From positions 1-43,260 of the forward strand of contig MPUH01000612.1 in assembly GCA_001970955.1 (NCBI GenBank): DNA of 43,260 nucleotides, read 5' to 3'. This document shows positions 19,266 to 28,759 of this stretch, one piece after another (the first letter of the stretch is position 1; each line of letters starts with the position of its first letter). This DNA is from Stentor coeruleus (taxonomy: Eukaryota > Ciliophora > Heterotrichea > Heterotrichida > Stentoridae). Below the pieces are notes generated by a model that saw nothing but the letters and a program-made list of their open reading frames with translations, was not told where the DNA came from and ran no database searches. A program made the position numbers and the translations under genes.

Positions 19266-20000
19266 AGTTGGAAATGTTTATTTTTTAATATAAGGGTTTA
19301 GTTTTTAGGGGTTTATAGGTTGGAAATAGGGTTCGATAAAGAATTGATTGTGTTTTTGAGTAGGAATAAGGGTTTTTTAGAAGAATTTTTTGGTGGGTTT
19401 TTGGGAGATTTTTGGCTTAGGATGATTAAAATGGTATTGGCATGATGGAAAGGGAATTATTATAGTTTTTTTATGAATAGATAGGGATTAATAATTTGAA
19501 AGGGGGGTTTTGGTATGATAATATGCTGTAATAAAGTTATTAAAAATTATCGATTTAATCATAAAAATAACTTAGTAAATTCTTATCTGGCACTTTTATA
19601 GTATCAAGCTATTCAATTTTGAAAATTAAATATTATCTAATGCTTAGAAATATTAAATCGATCTAAATAAACAATATGTATATCAATAAATTTATATTAA
19701 GTTTCCATTGAATTTTTGTAAATGACTAGATTACTAAATCTTATATAAAAAAATGTCATGAAATGGTTGTGATAAGGATCTAATTGCACAGATTCATATA
19801 TTATTTATAAATTCGCATATATTAATAAACATATCATCACCGATACAGTCCTCAAAGCTGCCAAAAATCATTTTAAAAACTCACTATTTTTGATATAATT
19901 TATCTGAATATTAAACTAATGTTTCCTGAACATAAATGTATTGGCATAATGTCCTATTATGGTTTAAAATAAAATCGTCACTTGTTATAAATAACTTAAA
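19266..20000. other. intergenic
   Basis: 19266-19520 is G-rich on the + strand (right flank of the importin-like gene). 19530-20000 has mixed composition with scattered higher-GC patches, for example near 19840-19870, but no frame I can support. Confidence 0.5.
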
Positions 20001-20318
20001 ATGATATCCTGGTTTTTCAAACTTTGTTGCAGTTCCGCTGAATCCCCAAAACACTCAAATATCGAAGTGCAAGAAGAGACTAATTATTACAAATCATTAA
20101 GTCTTTTAAAAAATCGATCTACTGAAGCTCAAGAAAATATATTTGGGTTTAATATTGACAGCCATAAAAATTTTGAGCCTATACAATCTCCAAGATTTGG
20201 GGGATTCAAACGAAGTGACACAGATGGGACAAAAGAGAAGCGTGTGTCAAAAAAAAAAAATATTAGAAGAAAAAAATTGTCATTACATAATATTCAGAAG
20301 TGCTCCATAGTTTTATAA
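20001..20318 (+). CDS. small basic protein with terminal cysteines, unknown
   Basis: 105 residues, no family recognised. The N-terminus MISWFFKLCCSSAE puts a Cys pair beside a short hydrophobic patch, a pattern compatible with S-acylation. The middle is polar; residues 75-100 are very basic (KEKRVSKKKNIRRKKLSLHN), suggesting membrane-phosphate or nucleic-acid contact. It ends KCSIVL: the Cys is fifth from the end, so it is not a classical CaaX box but does fit the extended C(x)3X form. The gene starts with ATG at 20001 and stops with TAA. Codon use resembles neighbours and a C-richer flank lies on neither side clearly. Confidence 0.5.
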   Translation: MISWFFKLCCSSAESPKHSNIEVQEETNYYKSLSLLKNRSTEAQENIFGFNIDSHKNFEPIQSPRFGGFKRSDTDGTKEKRVSKKKNIRRKKLSLHNIQKCSIVL

Positions 20319-20704
20319 AATAAATTTAATCATATAATTTTTAATATCTTTTACACAAAACCTTCATAGAAATTTGACTCAACAAGTAATGCTTATAAGT
20401 AATAAACTTTGTATAAAAGAAAAAACAGACATTTTTTACATACAAAATCCTTATTCACAAATAGAAATCTTATCAAATAATATTCATCAGCATATTTTGT
20501 CATCAACATCCAATATATTTCTATTTTTTCCCAAAATATAATTCCTCATAATACTTATACTTTAAATTTCTAATAATCTACTATCATATCATTATAAAAC
20601 CAAATTCCTAATAAACCCCTTAAACCTTAAACTTATCAATAATTATTCATCAAAAAAGCCAAAATTTCTTCTAATAATATCTTCTAATATTTTTCAAAGA
20701 TTAA
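20319..20704. other. intergenic, C-rich/G-poor
   Basis: AT-rich with many C and few G on the + strand, the left flank of the following minus-strand gene. No gene seen. Confidence 0.6.
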
Positions 20705-21232
20705 TTACTTATATATATCCCTCATCATATCTTCATCAACTTTATCATAATGATGAGCTAATGAAAAATATTTCTCAAGAGCTTTTTCATAATAATCTGA
20801 TTTCAACCTTCGAGGTGAAGGATCCATAGACACTCTATATTTTTTTAATCGACTATTAGTTTTTTTTGGCTTTATTTCAACTGATCGTTCTCTAATTTTA
20901 GAAAGCTCAGGAAACCGTACTGATGATGACAAAAAAGAAACAGGTCTTGAAACTTCTGGGGTTTTATGGCTTACAATAGATGATCCTTCAGTTAATAACA
21001 TAACCAAATCATCACAGATACCAGAAAATTTTGGAGGCAGGTGTTTGTTGATTTCAATTTTGGCAAGCTCAGAGTGAATATTTAGGAATTTATTTATCCA
21101 GACTTTTTCATTAACTCTTATACCTTGGTAAGAGCTGAGGACTTTGTAGTTAAGTAAAGATATTAGGCTTGAAGTCAAATTGCCGTAGTCTTGTTCGAGT
21201 TTTCTTGTACTAAAACCACTGTAAACTGACAT
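20705..21232 (-). CDS. hypothetical protein
   Basis: 175 residues, not recognised. Residues 1-80 look helical and globular (MSVYSGFSTRKLEQDYG, then alternating hydrophobics to about PPKFSGICDDLVMLL). The middle is Ser/Pro-rich and basic (about 85-135), with PSPRRLK as a possible phosphosite region. The last 35 residues (YYEKALEKYFSLAHHYDKV) are an acidic-aromatic helix. The frame is complete with ATG and TAA and has a C-rich left flank and a G-rich right flank (13 G to 2 C in 21241-21300), as expected for a real gene here. Confidence 0.6.
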   Translation of the reverse strand: MSVYSGFSTRKLEQDYGNLTSSLISLLNYKVLSSYQGIRVNEKVWINKFLNIHSELAKIEINKHLPPKFSGICDDLVMLLTEGSSIVSHKTPEVSRPVSFLSSSVRFPELSKIRERSVEIKPKKTNSRLKKYRVSMDPSPRRLKSDYYEKALEKYFSLAHHYDKVDEDMMRDIYK

Positions 21233-22262
21233 GAGGATTTTATATTTTTATATTTAGGTATTGAGTTTAGCTTTTTTAGGATATGAAGGTTTAGCATGAG
21301 TTTTAGGATAAAGAAAATAGATGATTGGATAAATATTTAAAGTGCTTGAAGATAATAAAGGCTTGGGGATGGTTTCTTGTGAGATTTTAAAAGCATGGAA
21401 TCATTTTATACTGTGTTATGATTTGAAAAAATTAATAGTTTGAGAGATTGATTTTTATATGTTATATTTTATGTGTTATAGTTAGATGATTTTTATTTGT
21501 TTTGATGATTTTGTTGTAGATATTTATTTATAATTATAGTTGATAATATTTTATTGAAGAATTTAAAAAAAATTATGCATGCTCTCGGCTGATTTCTACT
21601 ATGAAATCTTTATTGCGTTGTCTAATTATTTTCCATTCTCTTAATTATTTATTTCCAACATAATTTAATTGAAGAATCATGCTCTATATATTTTTTTATT
21701 TAATATTCTCAAGTATTTTAACTGTGTTTATAAAAGATATTATAATAGTCTTTTTATATATAAAATTTTAAGCATATAGTCATATTATTTAGTATTTCGG
21801 TATAATCATATCAATATTAAGCTGCTAGTTATGAAACATTTAAATCATATTAAAAAAACTGAATTAATTTTTTAAATGTATAATTTACTTAAAATAAACT
21901 ATTATCTAAGAAACAACAAAATTTTGATATATTATATGAGAAATATAAATTACACATTATAAAATCATATCTAGTAATATACTTATAACAAAGCCACTAC
22001 TTCTATAAAAATTTAACTAAAATCACATCATCATTTGCTAGTATTTACTTTATAATAACTAAAATTTATTAGTTTAATTTGCCTAAATAATTTGGCAATT
22101 ATCATAAATTCTAATCATTAAGCCCTTCGCATAAAAAATCAACCGCATTATTCTCAAACAAAATTCCAATTCATAATTTTCTATTATCTTTCCATTACAC
22201 AATACTCTAAAATAACAGCCTAAATCATATTAAACCTTTTATATATAAATCTAAATAAGAAC
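21233..22262. other. intergenic between divergent genes
   Basis: 21233-21540 is G-rich, 21560-21880 is mixed, and 21890-22262 is C-rich and G-poor (1 G to 15 C in 22141-22200). The order is the usual right flank then left flank. No gene or RNA recognised. Confidence 0.6.
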
Positions 22263-22718
22263 ATGGAAAAATTAACTGATTCAGAAAAAATCGATTGCAG
22301 AATATTATTCGAAACAATCGACCGCAATGGGGCAGGTAAAATCTCCTGTACTCAGCTAAAATCTATTTTTTCAAGCTTTAGCGTAAATATACCCCTTAAA
22401 GATTTTGAAAAAATTTGTTCAAAATACCCTTCCCCAAGACAAAACTGCATAAACCTTTCTGATTTTTCATTATTATATTATGAATATCTTAGAAATCAAT
22501 CACTTTCTTATCATGATATTTTACATAATATAAGAAGCCTTTTACATTGTGAAGAATTAGCGAGCAAAGAAGATATTATAAAACTCTTTACTAATGGGCG
22601 ATATGGATTAAATAAAGATGATATGGAATTTTATATGGATAGCAATTTTAAGAGTAATGCTGAGATTGTAGGATTGAGGAACTTTTTAAATAGTTACTTG
22701 GAAGAACATAATAATTAA
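22263..22718 (+). CDS. EF-hand protein, calmodulin-like with degenerate loops
   Basis: 151 residues, the size of calmodulin or centrin. The first EF-hand reads DRNGAGKISCTQL (about 20-32): D1, N3, G6 and I8 fit, but position 12 is Q instead of E, which weakens calcium binding. The second pair region (ICSKYPSPRQNCINLSDFSLL) lacks the acidic ligands. The third helix-loop-helix (LFTNGRYGLNKDDMEFYM) has a shortened, Asp-poor loop. It probably folds as a calmodulin-like protein but may bind little calcium. Such divergent EF-hand proteins are numerous in ciliates. ATG at 22263, stop TAA. Confidence 0.65.
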   Translation: MEKLTDSEKIDCRILFETIDRNGAGKISCTQLKSIFSSFSVNIPLKDFEKICSKYPSPRQNCINLSDFSLLYYEYLRNQSLSYHDILHNIRSLLHCEELASKEDIIKLFTNGRYGLNKDDMEFYMDSNFKSNAEIVGLRNFLNSYLEEHNN

Positions 22719-23170
22719 ATATGCTTATTAGAAGAAGATTTAGTTTCATTAGGAACTTTAAAAATAATAAAAATGTTAAAAGTAAATGCTAAAATTATCA
22801 TGAATAAAATATGTGTTTATTATGGAATTGGTTTTATTGGTTATATATAATATGATTTAATACTTCTAAACAAATAAAAATAAAGAAATTGTTTGGTAAA
22901 AATATTTATGGGAATTATGAATATTAATATATATATAGTTATAAGCATGAAGTTAAAATATATCTGCGATATACAACCCCAAGTGGAAAAAAAAAAAATC
23001 TATTAAAATACCCCAAACACAAAAAAAATAGGAAAAGAAAATGATAAAACTATGTAAAATGTACAAAGATTTCGAAAATCTATAAATAATATTATAAGAC
23101 CAAAGCATTAAACACATAAAACATCATCATAAATTCCTCAAGAAAGCCAAATAAAAAATATTAAGTTATA
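22719..23170. other. intergenic between convergent genes
   Basis: 22719-22930 is G-richer and 22970-23170 is C-rich and G-poor on the + strand, with a sharp change near 22960. No gene seen. Confidence 0.55.
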
Positions 23171-24370
23171 TCAATCACTAAATGCATAGAGCATTCTAAA
23201 TTTGTTCAATTCTTTGAATATGTTATTTCTGTGAATAAACTCAGGAAAAGAATCTTTAACTGTTCGGTCATTAGATGAATTTGAGCTAATATCTCGAATA
23301 TTATTAGAAGTTTTAATTGCTTTATCTAAAAGCAATCTCCTTGGCAAAACTTCATGAGAGTCTTCACGCCCTGGTAAATTCTCAACAGTCGCAATAGCAA
23401 AAATCTTAACCGAATTCTTAATCTTTTTTTTCTTTGTAGTTTTTCTCCTACGTAAAACCTTAGAATTATCATCTTCAAATTTTCTTTTATCTAAAGATTT
23501 ATGCCTTCTCTCCAAAATTACCCAATCAAACATTTTCATCCTAAGTGAATTTTCAATCCTAATATTCTGAATAGTATTTCTAATATACTCATAGTCCGGT
23601 TTCTCATCAAATTTTAAACTTTTAACATAAGCAAAAATCTGCTGCATCTGTTTAGGACACCCATTAAAAAGTTCTTCATCCGGAATTGATTTTTTCTGTG
23701 TAAACACCGCTTGCCATCTTCTATTATCATTAGCTTTTGACTTTGTTTGCCAAGGAAGCCCTCCTTTTATAAGAAACACCATCATATACATCAAACTTTC
23801 TAAATCATCTCGTCTACTAAGCCGATTTCCCATATGGCAATTAAGACTAGCATATGAACAACTACCTGCCCTTGTACATTGAGATTGAAACGACATATGA
23901 TGATCATCAATTACATACTTTTTTGATATTCCATAGTCAACTAAATATATCATATCTTTAGGACCTACTAAAAATTGTTGAGGCTTGATGTCTCGATGTA
24001 TATAATTATGTAAATGTAAGTATTCAATTCGTGCTAAGCATTGGAAAAATATTAATGTAACAGTACATAAACTAAAACCATTAAGATTCTTTCTAACATA
24101 GTTCAAATGAGGACCGAGTAGTTCCATTACCATATAAGTGAAATCTGGAGCTTTACCTGAATCATAAAGTTTTGGGATACCTTCTCCTCCTTGGAGTTCT
24201 TCGAGGATATTTGATTCAACTAATACAGATCCTCGTGATAAAATGTCAGCTTTAAGGGCGAATTCTTGCTTTGTTATTATGTCGAAGACTTTGTAGACTT
24301 GACCAAATCCCCCTTTGCCTAGTGGTCCTAAAATTTTGTATCGATCATTGATAACTGAGTTTTTTTCCAT
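23171..24370 (-). CDS. casein kinase 1 family Ser/Thr kinase
   Basis: 399 residues; CK1 catalytic domain at about 10-285 and a basic tail. The glycine loop is GPLGKGGFGQVY (15-26), the ATP lysine is K40 in FALKAD, the catalytic loop is HRDIKPQQF (125-133), the metal site is DYG (145-147), and CK1-type text SRRDDLESLMYMMVFL follows in place of the usual APE region. CK1s normally have HRDIKPxNF; here the metal-binding Asn is Q132. The substrate-loop stretch is GSCSYASLN rather than GTARYASIN. The tail has KRKF and RRRKTTKKKKIKN, a likely nuclear localisation signal. It is a CK1 by sequence; activity is plausible but the Asn-to-Gln change needs testing. Stop is TGA. Confidence 0.85.
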   Translation of the reverse strand: MEKNSVINDRYKILGPLGKGGFGQVYKVFDIITKQEFALKADILSRGSVLVESNILEELQGGEGIPKLYDSGKAPDFTYMVMELLGPHLNYVRKNLNGFSLCTVTLIFFQCLARIEYLHLHNYIHRDIKPQQFLVGPKDMIYLVDYGISKKYVIDDHHMSFQSQCTRAGSCSYASLNCHMGNRLSRRDDLESLMYMMVFLIKGGLPWQTKSKANDNRRWQAVFTQKKSIPDEELFNGCPKQMQQIFAYVKSLKFDEKPDYEYIRNTIQNIRIENSLRMKMFDWVILERRHKSLDKRKFEDDNSKVLRRRKTTKKKKIKNSVKIFAIATVENLPGREDSHEVLPRRLLLDKAIKTSNNIRDISSNSSNDRTVKDSFPEFIHRNNIFKELNKFRMLYAFSD

Positions 24371-25398
24371 TTATCGTATTAGCTTATAAAAATTGACAAG
24401 GAATTATTAGAAAATATATGAAATGTTTATAGGATTATAATGAAAAAATAGGTAGAGGGAATTGAGTTGAGGGGAAGTAATAAAGATTTTGGGGTTTTGG
24501 TAAAGGATGAAAGACTTTGGAATATTGTTAAGGATGATTTGCTAGGATTTTCTGAATAGATGTGAAAATATTTTATAATATAGTGTGTATATAATAGGAA
24601 GGTTTTATAAGATTAGTGTGCTTTTTATGGAAAATAAATTTCGCTTATGATTTTATATGAAAAGTCATAGTTTGTTATTGGAATGAATGTATTTTTTTGT
24701 GTGTTTTAATATTTACCTACAACTAGCAATTTTTTATATTGATTAACTCAAATATTAATATGTATTTATATAATTAGATACTATTTATAGGTTATGCTAT
24801 GCTTAAATAATAAAGGATTTATGTGTTTTTTAAATAACTTAATATTCTTTTTCTATTTAGCATGCATATAATAAATTGGGAAACCACAGGTTTTTAATGG
24901 TTATTTAAAGTTACTGAGCAAAACCTTATTGCGCTTTTTTTCTTACTTTTTATGATTTAGCTATTCATACATTCTGTGCGAAACTGATATGATTTATATG
25001 ACTAATTCAAAAAACTTAAAAACAAAAAAAACTTAAAGATCAGAAAATCCAAAAGTTTCAAATAATAATTTAGAAAGGAAATTCAATATAGAAAAACCTG
25101 TATTTTTCCAAAAAAATCCGAAAAAAAAATTCTCATAAAACTAAAACCCTCAATGCAAAGTATGATAATCAATACCTCAAAAGATAAAAATATCAAAGAC
25201 CCCAAAAAGAAAAATCTTTTTTAATATAACTCAAGAAAATGAAAGATCCCAAATCGCAATCAGCAAAAACCTTTTACAACGGTCACAATACCACCAAAGC
25301 CTATCACCATCCATTATAATACCTTATAATTCAAAAACTCCAAAAAAATATCAAGAAAAAAAGCACAATTTTATTATAATTTTTCTTACATTACTTCA
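24371..25398. other. intergenic with skewed ends
   Basis: 24371-24700 is strongly G-rich on the + strand (5' side of the CK1 gene), 24700-25010 is mixed, and 25020-25398 is A- and C-rich and G-poor. The middle 300 nt could be old coding sequence, but I find no convincing frame. Confidence 0.55.
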
Positions 25399-25680
25399 TT
25401 AAAAAGCTATGCATGCGCAACTAGTTGATTTTGGACTTTTTTCTTCATCTACTATATCAACTTGTTCATAATTAAATACAGTGCATAGATTCAAGTTATT
25501 TGCACGATCAACGAATGCAACTTTTTTCTTCTTTTTTTTATCAATAGGTATATTCAATGATGTAGGGCCATATGTGCTTGCATGCTTTATAATCGATTTC
25601 CTTCCAAGTATACTTTTTGGTCCAGGCCTTGGATTGTTTTTCGCCTCTTCGGGCCTTGGATTGTTTTTCGCCTCTTCCAT
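25399..25680 (-). CDS. small CaaX protein with SILK/RVxF-like motifs (copy 2)
   Basis: 93 residues ending CACIAF: the last four, CIAF, form a CaaX box with F as X, and a second Cys lies at -6. KSIL at 22-25 and KKVAF at 52-56 match, in order, the SILK-like and RVxF-like PP1-docking motifs. The 2676-3008 gene has the same order, the same KKVxFxD wording and the end CACITF, so these are divergent paralogues about 22 kb apart. The N-terminus holds a perfect two-copy repeat EEAKNNPRP, encoded by a 27-nt tandem repeat. Otherwise lysine-rich and probably disordered. The ATG at 25680 precedes the repeat; stop is TAA. PP1 binding and geranylgeranylation are predictions from motifs. Confidence 0.65.
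   Translation of the reverse strand: MEEAKNNPRPEEAKNNPRPGPKSILGRKSIIKHASTYGPTSLNIPIDKKKKKKVAFVDRANNLNLCTVFNYEQVDIVDEEKSPKSTSCACIAF
25625..25677. repeat. 27-nt tandem repeat, two copies, in frame
   Basis: Two copies with period 27 (25625-25651 and 25652-25677) encode the duplicated EEAKNNPRP block. The copies are identical, suggesting recent duplication by slippage that kept the frame. Confidence 0.85.
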
Positions 25681-25921
25681 TATATTTATATAAAACCAGA
25701 CTTACCCATAAACATATCTTAAGAAATTTATACTATTAAACCCAAATATGTATATAAAAAGTTATATTTGTTTAAAAAATATTTCTTTCTTATATATAAA
25801 ATCCTAACATTAAAATCTAAAAGTTACTCAAAATCATTATTATACATAAAAATATTCACACTTTATAATGAAAGTATGATATTTCTGAACAAAAATATAA
25901 AATCTCTTATTATTTAAATCT

Positions 25922-26863
25922 TCAGTATCTCTTTATGGCAATTCTTCTTTTACATACTTTTTCAGATGCTTCAATATAAGGTGGGACATCGATTTCTGAA
26001 ACATTCAAACTCTGATTTTGTCCTTTATCATCTTTTATATCTTTTTTCTCAATATACCCACTATCATCATTAACCTTAGACCAATTATTTTCAAGATCAT
26101 CTTCAATATTTTTCAAAAACATATCAAGTTCTTCACCAAATTCTACTTCAGTTTTTGTATCTTTAAAATTGGTAATTTTAGTTTTTTGGTTGATTTTTAG
26201 GTTTTTGAACCAGTTTTGGATTTTTAATGCTTGAGAGTTTACTAAAACACTGAAAATTTTCCCTGTTTGTTGTAAGTCTTTAAAGATTTTTGAACGAAAG
26301 GATGTATATAGGAAATTTAAGGTATTATCTTGAGCAATACAATGAGTTTTGTTTATTTGGGATTCAGTTTGAAGGATTGAAGATGATAATGAATTGAGAA
26401 GATCTTTATAGAATAATTGTACGTTATGAAGAAAACGGATTGCTAAGCGGATTTCACCACAGCCAATATCGTACCAACCATCATGACGCTTTTGGTCTAT
26501 GAAACCTGAAAGTTTGATTATAACCCCGCCAAGTGGTCTTGATGAAGTCTCAGATTCTATATAGACTAGCTTCAAACAGGAGTCTAGAGATTTTACAGGG
26601 ACAAGATGAGTTTCGTTCCATTTTGAGATTTGTTGAAGACCTTCACATGCTACACTTTTGGTTTCGTAGATTTGGCTGTCGATTGTAAATTTCAATTGTC
26701 TATGAACTTTACTATGAATAGATATTGGTAAATTTCGTCCAGCTATTATATGTATTGAGAGTTGTAATTCACAAGCCTGAGCTTCAACAAGAAGATTTTC
26801 GATTTCAGCTTCTAAAAGTTGTTTGTTGAGAATAATTTGTTCGAGCTTGATTATACTAGACAT
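25922..26863 (-). CDS. C2-domain-like protein
   Basis: 313 residues. Residues about 30-150 have the strand pattern of a C2 domain: LQLSIHIIAGRNLPISIHSK as the first strands and loop, then KFTIDSQIYETKSV, then ISKWNETHLVPV, matching the common W-N-E-x-F of C2 domains, and GWYDI..GEIRLAIRFL at the end. The acidic residues that bind calcium in C2 loops are mostly absent, so lipid binding, if any, is probably calcium-independent. The remainder (150-313) is helical and charged with no recognised domain, ending in a basic KRRIAIKRY. The ATG at 26863 lies 291 bp from the divergent RBBP4-like gene. Stop is TGA. Confidence 0.6.
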   Translation of the reverse strand: MSSIIKLEQIILNKQLLEAEIENLLVEAQACELQLSIHIIAGRNLPISIHSKVHRQLKFTIDSQIYETKSVACEGLQQISKWNETHLVPVKSLDSCLKLVYIESETSSRPLGGVIIKLSGFIDQKRHDGWYDIGCGEIRLAIRFLHNVQLFYKDLLNSLSSSILQTESQINKTHCIAQDNTLNFLYTSFRSKIFKDLQQTGKIFSVLVNSQALKIQNWFKNLKINQKTKITNFKDTKTEVEFGEELDMFLKNIEDDLENNWSKVNDDSGYIEKKDIKDDKGQNQSLNVSEIDVPPYIEASEKVCKRRIAIKRY

Positions 26864-27154
26864 TTAAATATCTTTCATTACTAATGATCATACTAATTTT
26901 ATATATGTTGATATAACAGTGCACAATAATCAAAAAAATCCTCTCTTTTCTATCTACATCCCATCCTCCACTTCCCAAAATAATTTCCCCACACTTTTTT
27001 TCCTCATAAAAATCTTTATCTACTCTCCCTTAAAACATATTCAAAATCCCAATCCTTATTCATCCTTTCTTCAAAACCCATCCATATCATTATAATTTTC
27101 CAATACCTCTAATATCTAAACCTCCTTTGCATATTCCATATTCCATAAAAATAA

Positions 27155-28357
27155 ATGAAAGACGAACAAGACTGCGCAGAAGAAGCTGAGGACCAATTAA
27201 TAAACGAAAAATACCGTGCTTGGAGAAAATCCAGTCCAATCCTCTACGACCTTCTCATATGTAAATCCTTAGAATGGCCATCTCTAACAATTGAATGGTT
27301 ACCTTCTAAAGAAACCTTCTCAGACTATTCTATTCAAAAAATCCTCATTGGTACTCATACAAACACGCCAAATACAAACTACCTTCAATTATTATCAATA
27401 ATCCTTCCACTAGAAGACTCTTTATTAAACAAATCAACATGTGATGCCCTTCTATCAAATCGTAATAAAATCACATCATCTCTTATACTTCCTCATGAAT
27501 GCGATATAAACACAGCTCGTTGTATGCCACAAAAAGATCAAATAATAGCATCTAAAGGTACATCTGGTTTAGTTTATATCTATGACTGTGAAAAATTTAA
27601 AGATAATCCTCAAGAATCTCCATTAATTCTTACAGGACATCAAAAAGAAGGGTTGAATTTATCATGGAGTCCAATAAAAGAAGGTTTTTTAGCTAGTGGT
27701 TCAGATGATCATTTAGTATGTGTTTGGGATTTAAATACTATGAAAAACCCAACAGTATTAAATCATCATACAAGTATTGTTGAAGATGTGTCATGGAGTG
27801 AATTTTATATAAATGCTTTAGCATCTGTAGGGGATGATAGGAAAATTATATTATGGGATCTTCGTCAAAATACCCCAAGTCATGTTATTGAAGCGCATAT
27901 TCATGAGATAAACTCAATTGATTTTAATAAACATGATGAGTTTTTATTGGCAACTGGATCTAATGATAAGACTATTGCTATATGGGATATGAGGAATATG
28001 GGAAGAAAATTAGTTAGTTTGGAATATCATCAAGATACTGTTCATAAAGTTAGCTGGGCACCTTTTAGTATGAGTATTATTGCTAGTATTAGTAATGATA
28101 AAAAAGTTGTCATTTGGGACTTAGGGAGAATTAATTCTGAGAATTTGGATGAACTACCATCAGAAGTACTTTTTACTCATAATGGACATACAGGAAGGAT
28201 TAGTGACTTTTCATGGAATTTAAATGACCACTTTTTAATGAATTCAGTATCGGAAGATAATATGCTGCATGTTTGGCAAATGTCGCATACATTGTTTACT
28301 ACTGAGTCAGTACGTTTAGGGGTTCCAGATAAAGATATACCATTAAACAGTGATTAG
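27155..28357 (+). CDS. RBBP4/RbAp48/Msi1-type histone-binding WD40 protein
   Basis: 400 residues, the usual size for the family. The N-terminal helix and first repeat are diagnostic: INEKYRAWRKSSPILYDLL then SLEWPSLTIEWLP and IGTHTNTPNTNYLQL closely follow RBBP4/7 and yeast Msi1. Six to seven WD40 repeats follow, with WSP, GSDDHLVCVWDL, GDDRKIILWDLR, GSNDKTIAIWDMR, SNDKKVVIWDLGR and SEDNMLHVW. An acidic DDHL-type segment and DLPSEV-like insertion before the last repeat also match. Family members chaperone H3-H4 in CAF-1, HAT1, PRC2 and HDAC complexes. The 5' flank is C-rich; ATG at 27155, stop TAG. Confidence 0.93.
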   Translation: MKDEQDCAEEAEDQLINEKYRAWRKSSPILYDLLICKSLEWPSLTIEWLPSKETFSDYSIQKILIGTHTNTPNTNYLQLLSIILPLEDSLLNKSTCDALLSNRNKITSSLILPHECDINTARCMPQKDQIIASKGTSGLVYIYDCEKFKDNPQESPLILTGHQKEGLNLSWSPIKEGFLASGSDDHLVCVWDLNTMKNPTVLNHHTSIVEDVSWSEFYINALASVGDDRKIILWDLRQNTPSHVIEAHIHEINSIDFNKHDEFLLATGSNDKTIAIWDMRNMGRKLVSLEYHQDTVHKVSWAPFSMSIIASISNDKKVVIWDLGRINSENLDELPSEVLFTHNGHTGRISDFSWNLNDHFLMNSVSEDNMLHVWQMSHTLFTTESVRLGVPDKDIPLNSD

Positions 28358-28759
28358 ATATATAAATAAAATGCTTGAAACTTAAATAATTAATCCTTTT
28401 ATATATCTTTAATGGACTTCCAATATGAAGAGGTCCATTAAAGGAAGTTTGGTAACAATTTTTACTAATATCCTTATTCTAATTTTCTAATTATTTTTTC
28501 TTAAATAAATATCCTTAACCTAACATCTAATAATCATAGAAGAGAAATCAGATACAAACAGATTAATTTTGGAGCAACAGCCTATAATCAGAAGATTATC
28601 ATATAAAGATTGTGGGGGAGAAGCTGAAAAGTCACTGATGTGTATATTGATACTAATTTCTTTTCAAGTAGTAACGGATATATTTATTTGAAGTGCCAAC
28701 TACTTTAGTACCAATCCTAACATCCAAGCTTCTACCCTTATTAAATTCTTAATTATATA
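28358..28759. other. intergenic between convergent genes
   Basis: Contains the perfect inverted repeat at 28407-28443 (listed separately). 28530-28680 has somewhat higher GC and both strands balanced, with no recognised RNA or protein gene. Confidence 0.5.
28407..28443. other. 11-bp perfect inverted repeat (hairpin)
   Basis: CTTTAATGGAC (28407-28417) and its exact reverse complement GTCCATTAAAG (28433-28443) flank a 15-nt loop that can pair internally through TTC/GAA. It lies 50 nt beyond the RBBP4-like stop and 317 nt beyond the stop of the convergent hydrolase gene. It may shape the 3' end of the + transcript. Confidence 0.7.

Noticed and set aside
28530-28680. Possible C/D snoRNA (TGATG and CTGA near 28630)
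   Set aside because: Box spacing and terminal stem do not fit; no guide region could be supported.
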